Assembly (NCBI GenBank): GCA_031264645.1
Contig: JAISDR010000124.1
Span: forward strand, 1 to 6,912
DNA length: 6,912 nt
Origin: Prevotellaceae bacterium
Lineage (GTDB): Bacteria; Bacteroidota; Bacteroidia; Bacteroidales; UBA932
Reading direction: 5' to 3'
Of the stretch, positions 1 through 4,372 are shown piece by piece (position 1 is the stretch's first letter; each line of letters begins with the position of its first letter). The notes under the pieces are model-generated. The model saw only the letters and a list, made by a program, of their open reading frames with translations, searched no databases and had not been told where the DNA came from. The position numbers and the translations under genes were made by a program.

Positions 1-4
1 AATC

Positions 5-67
5 CACGAAAAAATGGGTCTGCGGCACGAAAAAATGGGTCTGCGGCACAGAAAAATGAGTCTGCGG
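5..67. repeat. Tandem array 1: three 21-bp units
   Basis: Three head-to-tail 21-bp units lie at 5-25, 26-46 and 47-67. The first two are identical and the third differs at three positions. The unit begins CACG and ends TCTGCGG. Because 21 is a multiple of three, reading frames stay open through the array. On the minus strand an ATG at 68-70 opens a frame of VPQTHFF-type heptapeptides that runs off the left edge. No ribosome binding site or recognisable protein supports coding, so it is annotated as a repeat. The array may continue beyond the window. Confidence 0.9.
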
Positions 68-88
68 CATACTCGGAGTAAGGAAATC

Positions 89-103
89 CCATTTTATTTT
101 TTA
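89..103. repeat. 15-bp direct repeat, left copy
   Basis: CCATTTTATTTTTTA occurs here and again, exactly, at 292-306. The two copies bracket the 42-bp array. The sequence is AT-rich and low in complexity, so chance similarity is possible, but the position just outside both ends of the array suggests a duplicated flank or target-site duplication. Confidence 0.6.
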
Positions 104-110
104 CACGTTA

Positions 111-274
111 CTTAAGCCCGAAGGACAAAACAAGTTTGCGAGACGCTTTGGGCTTAAGCCCGAAGGACAAAACAGGTTTGCGAGACGCTTTGGGCTTAAG
201 CCCGAAGGACAAAACAGGTTTGCGAGACGCTTTGGGCTTAAGCCCGAAGGGCAAAACAGGTTTGCGAGATGCTT
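111..274. repeat. Tandem array 2: four 42-bp units
   Basis: Units start at 111, 153, 195 and 237; the fourth is cut after 38 bases. Copies differ at only a few positions (A/G changes and one C/T change). Each of the three internal junctions forms the 12-bp palindrome GGGCTTAAGCCC. On the minus strand the array reads as LANLFCPSGLSPKR repeats within a 64-residue open frame (101-295). The unit is exactly 14 codons and no supporting start signal is visible, so coding is doubtful. Translated repeats of this kind are usually by-products of intergenic arrays. Confidence 0.9.
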
Positions 275-291
275 CTTATATAATATAATTG

Positions 292-306
292 CCATTTTAT
301 TTTTTA
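292..306. repeat. 15-bp direct repeat, right copy
   Basis: Exact second copy of CCATTTTATTTTTTA (first copy at 89-103), lying 17 bp beyond the end of the 42-bp array. Confidence 0.6.
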
Positions 307-354
307 TAGTTTATAAAACCTTAGGAATGCGAAATCATCAAGATATAACAGTTC

Positions 355-459
355 GTTTTCCGAACATGTTCCGGAGTTTTCCGAACATGTTCCGGAGTTT
401 TCCGAACATGTTCCGAAGTTTTCCGAACATGTTCCGAAGTTTTCCGAACATGTTCCGAA
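355..459. repeat. Tandem array 3, type A: five 21-bp units
   Basis: Five units start at 355, 376, 397, 418 and 439, each carrying the perfect 10-bp palindrome GAACATGTTC. The first two end CCGGA and the other three CCGAA. The array continues in register into the type B units. Plus-strand translation gives RSFPNMF repeats and minus-strand translation gives TSEHVRK/TPEHVRK repeats. Both frames are open over about 125 codons (327-701 plus, 321-704 minus). I see no reason to prefer either as a gene. Confidence 0.92.
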
Positions 460-627
460 GTTTCCGGATAGCTGTCCGGAGTTTCCGGATTACTATCCGA
501 AGTTTCCGGATTACTATCCGGAGTTTCCGGATTGCTATCCGAAGTTTCCGGATTACTATCCGAAGTTTCCGGATTGCTATCCGAAGTTTCCGGATTGCTA
601 TCCGAAGTTTCCGGATTGCTATCCGAA
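460..627. repeat. Tandem array 3, type B: eight 21-bp units
   Basis: Eight units start at 460, 481, 502, 523, 544, 565, 586 and 607, in the same 21-bp register as type A. Each has a hairpin core CGGAT-N4-ATCCG. In unit 502-522 the stem extends to seven pairs, TCCGGAT/ATCCGGA. The ends of the unit (GTTT...CCG and TCCGRA) are shared with type A, while the middle is different. Minus-strand translation reads TSDSNPE repeats. In that frame the AGC/AGT changes are synonymous but TCG/CCG and AAT/TAT changes are not, which does not decide whether it is translated. Confidence 0.92.
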
Positions 628-673
628 GTTTTCCTTTTTCGATAGCTGACTGTTATATATTGTTTATTTTTCA

Positions 674-901
674 TTACATAATGGCTTTGAATACCGGATA
701 GCACGTGAACGTAACATCCTTGCCAATTTCGTAATACGGTACATATTCCAGCGCCTTGTCCTCGCCTTCGATGCTGAAGTGAAGCGGCTTTCCGGCAACG
801 GGTTTCAGTTTGGAGGCAAATTTCGCAGTCTCCGACGACAGGTTGAAGACGCCGTTCTGTACGGATTCGCCGCTCAGAGCCATCAGTCTGCCCGAAAACT
901 C
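674..901 (-). pseudogene. Truncated 3' end of a glycosidase gene, GH127/DUF1680-like C-terminus
   Basis: The minus-strand frame ends at a TAA at 674-676 and is open rightward to a stop at 962-964. Protein-like sequence begins near 901, reading FSGRLMALSGES, then LKPVAGKPLHF and YVPYYEI, and ends FTCYPVFKAIM. The order LKPV-x-GKPL-x-F, then a [V]P[FY]Y segment near the end, resembles the C-terminal beta domain of DUF1680/GH127 (beta-L-arabinofuranosidase-type) proteins, which are several hundred residues long. Only about 75 residues remain. An ATG at 881-883 exists, but the match seems to continue upstream of it, so it is probably not a real start. Upstream the sequence turns AT-rich and becomes the promoter region of the plus-strand ATPase gene. 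The best reading is a decayed or recombined gene end with no catalytic part. The family assignment is from memory of motif order and is moderate only; a small intact gene is the alternative. Confidence 0.5.
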
Positions 902-944
902 ACAATATCGTCTGCCGCAAATTTTGCAATCTGTAATTCGTAAT

Positions 945-957
945 AACAGTATTTTAT
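945..957. repeat. 13-bp direct repeat upstream of the ATPase gene, copy 1
   Basis: AACAGTATTTTAT occurs at 945-957 and again at 975-987, 30 bp apart (about three helical turns). The second copy lies between the -33-like and -7 promoter motifs. The arrangement would suit a regulator binding one DNA face, but no regulator is identified. Confidence 0.6.
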
Positions 958-966
958 CGAATCATA

Positions 967-998
967 TTTCGGCAAACAGTATTTTATTCCTACCTTTG
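967..998 (+). promoter_or_regulatory. Predicted Bacteroidota-type promoter for the ATPase gene
   Basis: TACCTTTG at 991-998 is an exact match to the Bacteroides sigma-ABfr -7 consensus TAnnTTTG. TTTC at 967-970 is one base off the -33 TTTG element, with 20 bases between them. Transcription would begin near 1003-1007, giving a leader of about 20 bases before the ATG at 1025. A direct-repeat copy (975-987) sits inside the spacer. Confidence 0.6.
975..987. repeat. 13-bp direct repeat upstream of the ATPase gene, copy 2
   Basis: Exact second copy of AACAGTATTTTAT (first at 945-957). It lies in the spacer of the predicted promoter, so a bound protein could block RNA polymerase. Confidence 0.6.
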
Positions 999-1024
999 CG
1001 GCAATATTTTATTTTTATACAGAT

Positions 1025-2299
1025 ATGGAAGCAAGGCTATTACGCCTGAACAGGCACTGGGAAGGGCAAAAATACCTCTCCCTGCATGAACGGGATTTGC
1101 TCGGGAACCTGCGAAAGAAAAAGGATTTACCCCATATACAGGTACTGACAGGCGTCCGCCGAAGCGGGAAATCGACCATTTTCCGGCTGATGATAAACGA
1201 CTTGATGGATGCGGGAACAAATCCCGGAGAAATCCTGCTCCTCAACATGGATGAACACTTCTTTACCTCGCTGTGGACAAACGCAGCCGGACTGTATCAG
1301 GTGGTGGAAACGGCTGAAAAACTCACCGCCGTGAAGGTCAAGTATCTTTTTCTTGACGAGATACAGCAGGTGAAGGACTGGGAACTGTTTGCCAAAGGCG
1401 CTTACGATACGCAGCGTTTCAACAAGATATATATCACAGGCTCCAATTCCGACCTGCTGCAGAACAGGTTTGCAACGCTCCTTTCCGGACGGTATTTTGC
1501 CAATACGGTGCGTCCGCTTTCGCTGAAGGAATGGATGCTGCTGCACGGCTTTCCCGACCGTTACAGTACAGTTGCCCGCCGTCCCGAACTGCTGCGCCTG
1601 CTGGATTCGTTTATGAAATACGGCAGTTTTCCCGAAATCGCACTGGAACTTTCGGAAGACGAAATCAAAACCGAACTCCTGAACAGCTACTACGAATCTG
1701 TTGTACTGAAAGATTGCATTGTTTACAATCAGGTGCGCGACAGCAGCCTTTTTTACCGCCTTCTTCATTTCCTGCTGTCCAATGCCGGAGCTCCGTTTTA
1801 TTATACCAGTCTGGCAAAAGCGGTCGGCAGCAACGAAAATACGGTGCGCAACTATCTTGAATATGCCCGCCGGAGCTATATTATTTCCGACGTGACTAAC
1901 TTTTCGTTTTCGCTGAAAGAAGAAACACGGTCGCAGCACAAGGTTTACGGCGTCGACACGGGACTGATGAACGCCGTCGGCTTTCAATTCATCCGTCGTG
2001 GCGGCATGTTGCTGGAAAACGTTGTGTATAACGAACTGGTCAATAATGGATACAGCGAAATCGCCTTTGCCTGGCAACAGGGCGGCGAATGTGATTTTAT
2101 CGCCAAGCGCGAAGGAGAATATCATGCGTTTCAGGTCTGCCACGAACTGACTCCCCTGAATCAGGCACGCGAAACGACAGGCTTCAATCTGTTCGGGAAA
2201 CTTTCCCTCGCTTCCAAAACAATACTGACATACAATCAGGAGGATACTCTTGACAGCATCCCTGCAGTTCCGTTCTGGCAGTTCTTTGGAATTGAATGA
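1025..2299 (+). CDS. AAA ATPase with C-terminal DUF4143 domain
   Basis: The 424-residue protein has the usual length and architecture of the AAA_14/DUF4143 family, predicted cytoplasmic ATPases of mostly unknown role. The N-terminal ATPase has Walker A GVRRSGKST (43-51, Lys49), Walker B YLFLDE (107-112, Asp111-Glu112), a sensor-like ITGSNSDLL (137-145) and an LSGRY motif (153-157). A winged-helix-like stretch follows (about 260-292, including GSNENTVRNYLEY). The C-terminal half, from about 305, has the GVDTGL and LLENVVYNEL motifs (309-314, 329-338) and a PD-(D/E)xK-nuclease-like core ending ECDFIA (355-360) and FQVC (369-372). The E-x-K expected of an active nuclease reads Q-V-C, so nuclease activity is doubtful; as I recall, this variant is common among Bacteroidota members. 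No clear Shine-Dalgarno is present. The ATG at 1025 follows a well-placed promoter and precedes all motifs. The gene appears monocistronic; the next gene has its own promoter. Base composition is GC-moderate (36 of 60 in 1501-1560), like the receptor gene. Identity is firm; cellular function is unknown. Confidence 0.93.
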   Translation: MEARLLRLNRHWEGQKYLSLHERDLLGNLRKKKDLPHIQVLTGVRRSGKSTIFRLMINDLMDAGTNPGEILLLNMDEHFFTSLWTNAAGLYQVVETAEKLTAVKVKYLFLDEIQQVKDWELFAKGAYDTQRFNKIYITGSNSDLLQNRFATLLSGRYFANTVRPLSLKEWMLLHGFPDRYSTVARRPELLRLLDSFMKYGSFPEIALELSEDEIKTELLNSYYESVVLKDCIVYNQVRDSSLFYRLLHFLLSNAGAPFYYTSLAKAVGSNENTVRNYLEYARRSYIISDVTNFSFSLKEETRSQHKVYGVDTGLMNAVGFQFIRRGGMLLENVVYNELVNNGYSEIAFAWQQGGECDFIAKREGEYHAFQVCHELTPLNQARETTGFNLFGKLSLASKTILTYNQEDTLDSIPAVPFWQFFGIE

Positions 2300-2317
2300 T
2301 AAACAGCCGGGACTCAC

Positions 2318-2371
2318 TCCATCCATCCATCATCCATCCATCCCTCCATCCATCCATCCATCCATCCATCC
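2318..2371. repeat. TCCA tetranucleotide microsatellite
   Basis: About thirteen TCCA-type units run from 2318 to 2371, interrupted by a short ATC phase shift near 2330 and a CCCTCC change near 2343. It starts 18 bp after the ATPase stop codon and its last bases merge with the outer end of the left inverted repeat. Such runs are prone to slippage, so copy number may vary between strains. Confidence 0.9.
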
Positions 2372-2496
2372 GTAAGCTGAAGCATACGGTGAATAAAGTG
2401 TCGTCCCTGCGGGACTTTTGTCGTCGTGATGATTGACAGTCTACAGTCTCCGTCCACAGTCTCATCCGCAAGATACCAGTAATGATCGATAAGTCC
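2369..2496 (+). repeat. Left inverted repeat (IR-L) of the AlbA_2 gene cassette
   Basis: This 128-bp element matches the reverse complement of 4075-4189 with about seven mismatches and one 13-bp length difference. The extra 13 bp here come from a local duplication starting ACAGTCTCC. The element contains two hairpins: CCGTAAGCTGAAGCATACGG at 2370-2389 (CCGTA/TACGG and GCT/AGC stems around one A-A mismatch) and GTCCCTGCGGGAC at 2403-2415. The outer boundary is the TCCGTAAG end; the match stops where the microsatellite begins. It has no convincing coding capacity. It could be a member of an interspersed, REP-like repeat family or the end of a mobile unit. Confidence 0.88.
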
Positions 2497-2534
2497 CGTC
2501 AGGGGTTGAATCAACTGCAGTTTGCTATCATATG

Positions 2535-2552
2535 CAAGCCTTAAAAGGCTTG
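2535..2552. other. Perfect hairpin between IR-L and the AlbA_2 gene
   Basis: CAAGCCTT-AA-AAGGCTTG is an 8-bp perfect inverted repeat with a 2-base centre. No T-tract follows on either side, so it is not a standard intrinsic terminator. A second small hairpin, TGTCC-TGC-GGACA, lies at 2587-2599 and resembles the CCTGCGG hairpins inside the flanking inverted repeats. Confidence 0.55.
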
Positions 2553-2662
2553 TGATGGGAGGTAAACGGTTTTCTATTGATATTAATGTCCTGCGGACAA
2601 TTCAAATGCGGAATTTTGTCATACATCCTAAAGAGTTGTATAAATAAATTAAAAAAGTGTAT

Positions 2663-2670
2663 TAATTTTG
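2663..2670 (+). promoter_or_regulatory. Predicted -7 element for the AlbA_2 gene
   Basis: TAATTTTG is an exact TAnnTTTG match lying 23 bases upstream of the ATG at 2694. No well-spaced -33 TTTG is visible; the nearest, GTTG at 2635-2638, is 24 bases away, slightly too far. The motif lies inside the 39-codon upstream extension of the reading frame, which supports starting translation at 2694 instead of 2577. Confidence 0.5.
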
Positions 2671-2693
2671 CGGCGCAAAACAATAATTGGAAA

Positions 2694-4025
2694 ATGCAAT
2701 TAAAGGAAACGCAACATATTGAATTTAAGCCGGGTTTTAATAATGATGTTATTGAAACTTTGGTTGCTTTTGCCAATACCAAAGGTGGAAAAGTATTTAT
2801 TGGCGTCGATAATAATGGCAAACCGATTAAGAATTTTACTATTGGAAAAGAAAGCATACAAAACTGGATAAACGAAATTAAAACCAAAACACAGCAGCAG
2901 ATTATTCCCGACTGGGAAATTGTAAAAATGCAAAATGTGGATGTGGTTACATTCAGCATTCAGGAATATCCGATAAAACCGGTGTCGTGTCGTGGCAAAT
3001 ATTTTAAAAGAGTGAACAATTCCAATCATCTATTGTCGGTTACGGAAGTGGTTAATATGCACTTGCAGACGCTTAATGTCAGCTGGGACGCTTACCCCGA
3101 CACGGGTCATTCTCTTGACGATATTTCGTTCGAAAAGGTACAGAATGCCATCGAAATTCAAAAATCCAATCATTTAACCATTAATGAATCTCCTTTACCG
3201 TTTTTGCTCAAAAACGACTTAATTCGCGACGAAAAACCTGTAAATGCAGCATTACTGATGTTCAAAAATAAAGAATCGGTAGAAACAACCATTGAATTGG
3301 GCAGATTCAAAACGCCGATAGCAATTTTGGACACCTCGCGCACTCAAAGCGATATAATCACGCAGGTAAATCAGGTACTGGATTTTGTGCGTAAGCATAT
3401 CAACGTAGAAATTATCATAACGGGCGAGCCGCAAAATATACAAAAGTGGCAATATCCTTATGAAGCGATTCGCGAGATTGTTCTCAATATGATTATTCAT
3501 CGCGATTATCGCTTGCCTTACGATTCGATAGTGAAAATTTTTGATAACAAAATTGAATTTTACAATCCTGGAAAGTTACCTGAAAGCATGGATATAGATG
3601 ATTTATTTTCAGGAAATTATAAGTCTACGCCCCGCAACCGAAAAGTTGCCGACTTTTTCAAAAATTTGGGCTGGATAGAAAAATACGGTTCGGGAATAGG
3701 CAGAATACGAGCTTATTTCAAAGAAGCAAAACTGCCCGAACCGGAATTCAGACTAATTTCCGAAGGATTTCAGGTAACGGTGTTTTTGCCTGAAAATGCT
3801 GCGAAGAAAACTACCCGGAAAACTACCCAGAAAACTACCCGGAAAACTACCAGGGAAATCCTGCAGGCGATAAAGCAAAAACCTGAAATAACAAGGTCTG
3901 AATTATCAGAAATAGTTGGAATTTCAGAAGATGGAATCAAATGGAATTTAGCAAATCTCAAAACCCGGGGCGTTATCGAACGCATTGGCGCAGATAAAGG
4001 CGGCTACTGGAAAATTATCAAATAG
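2694..4025 (+). CDS. AlbA_2 (Schlafen-like) / GHKL-like / winged-helix protein
   Basis: The 443-residue protein belongs to the family often annotated as 'RNA-binding domain-containing' or 'divergent AAA-4/ATP-dependent DNA helicase RecG-related' protein; it has no helicase motors. The AlbA_2 domain (about 4-120) starts ETQHIEFK, with the E-x4-E-x-K pattern (Glu5, Glu10, Lys12) and a later GKVFIGVDNNGK with Asp39. These resemble the acidic residues of Schlafen nuclease folds. A GHKL-ATPase-like domain follows (about 255-365): EIVLNMIIHRDY (261-272), YNPGKLP (290-296) and GSGIGRI (332-338). Then come a Lys/Thr linker, KTTRKTTQKTTRKTTR (372-387), and a C-terminal winged helix (about 388-443). 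The frame is open from 2577, but those 39 residues are not family-like and contain the promoter motif, so ATG 2694 is preferred. Composition is much more AT-rich than its neighbours (17 G/C of 60 in 2701-2760), suggesting separate origin. It is the only gene between two inverted repeats. Role unknown: transcription factor, nucleic-acid enzyme or defence protein are all possible. Confidence 0.88.
   Translation: MQLKETQHIEFKPGFNNDVIETLVAFANTKGGKVFIGVDNNGKPIKNFTIGKESIQNWINEIKTKTQQQIIPDWEIVKMQNVDVVTFSIQEYPIKPVSCRGKYFKRVNNSNHLLSVTEVVNMHLQTLNVSWDAYPDTGHSLDDISFEKVQNAIEIQKSNHLTINESPLPFLLKNDLIRDEKPVNAALLMFKNKESVETTIELGRFKTPIAILDTSRTQSDIITQVNQVLDFVRKHINVEIIITGEPQNIQKWQYPYEAIREIVLNMIIHRDYRLPYDSIVKIFDNKIEFYNPGKLPESMDIDDLFSGNYKSTPRNRKVADFFKNLGWIEKYGSGIGRIRAYFKEAKLPEPEFRLISEGFQVTVFLPENAAKKTTRKTTQKTTRKTTREILQAIKQKPEITRSELSEIVGISEDGIKWNLANLKTRGVIERIGADKGGYWKIIK
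3807..3854 (+). repeat. In-gene 12-bp tandem repeat coding KTT(R/Q) units
   Basis: Four units based on AAAACTACCCGG lie at 3807-3818, 3819-3830, 3831-3842 and 3843-3854. They encode a basic Lys/Thr-rich linker between the GHKL-like domain and the winged helix. As each unit is four codons, copy-number change would alter linker length without a frameshift. Similar KTTQ/KTTR linkers occur in relatives in Bacteroidota. Confidence 0.88.
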
Positions 4026-4074
4026 AAACTCTTTAAAGCAGTTTTACGAAAAGAATTGGAAGCAGGAGAGACCA

Positions 4075-4189
4075 GGACTTATCGATCATCACTGGTATCC
4101 TGCGGACGAGGCTGTAGACTGTCAATCATCACGACGATAAAAGTCCCGCAGGGACGACATTTTATTAACCGTATGCTTCAGCTTACGGA
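4075..4189 (-). repeat. Right inverted repeat (IR-R) of the AlbA_2 gene cassette
   Basis: The reverse complement of this 115-bp element matches IR-L (2369-2496) across its whole length at about 94% apart from one 13-bp gap. The same two hairpins are present: 4169-4188 and GTCCCGCAGGGAC at 4143-4155. It begins 49 bp after the AlbA_2 stop codon. The outer ends of the two copies are 1,821 bp apart. No target-site duplication is visible: outside IR-L is TCCA repeat, outside IR-R is an A-run and AGCCTCC. Confidence 0.88.
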
Positions 4190-4372
4190 AAAAAGCCTCC
4201 TGTTCGCATATCTAAATTGGCGACATTGAACATTTCTACATTTTTATATCACAATTTTAGCCCGCACGAAGTATAATAATTTAATAATAATTAATAAGTA
4301 ACAATAAAATATGTATTTAAAACAACAAACAGTAAACAGTAAGAAATTTATATAAAAACAAGAAATTCTATT
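4190..4372 (+). other. AT-rich leader region of the receptor gene
   Basis: No gene is seen here. The sequence is strongly AT-rich, including ATAATAATTTAATAATAATTA-type stretches around 4273-4295 and a short tandem AAACAGT pair near 4326-4340. A weak -7 candidate, TACATTTT at 4237-4244, is one base off TAnnTTTG, with no good -33 partner; it would give a leader of about 125 bases. I found no recognisable riboswitch, Fur-type or other operator sequence. Confidence 0.4.

Noticed and set aside
101..295. 64-residue minus-strand protein made of LANLFCPSGLSPKR repeats
   Set aside because: It lies wholly on the 42-bp array, whose length is a multiple of three, so an open frame is expected. No start signal or non-repetitive domain is visible.
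5..627. CRISPR array
   Set aside because: The repeats are directly adjacent with no unique spacers between them, and no cas gene is present; these are plain tandem arrays.
1127..2326. 399-residue minus-strand reading frame opposite the ATPase gene
   Set aside because: The plus strand encodes a complete ATPase with ordered motifs. The antisense translation shows no domain, so it is a shadow.
2184..2514. Minus-strand reading frames containing DGWMDGWMDGW-type peptides
   Set aside because: They are translations of the TCCA microsatellite and the inverted repeat, not genes.
2535..2552. Intrinsic terminator
   Set aside because: The hairpin is AT-containing and not followed by a T-tract on either strand. 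It also lies over 230 bp beyond the ATPase stop codon.
2577..2693. 39-codon N-terminal extension of the AlbA_2 gene from ATG 2577
   Set aside because: The extension is low-complexity, contains the TAnnTTTG motif at 2663-2670, and precedes the usual family start (MQLKETQHIEFK).
2369..4189. Classical insertion sequence
   Set aside because: No transposase is encoded between the inverted repeats and no target-site duplication is visible. The enclosed gene is an AlbA_2/GHKL-like protein.
4190..4372. Cobalamin or other riboswitch in the receptor leader
   Set aside because: The leader is almost entirely AT-rich and lacks GC-rich conserved boxes or long stems.
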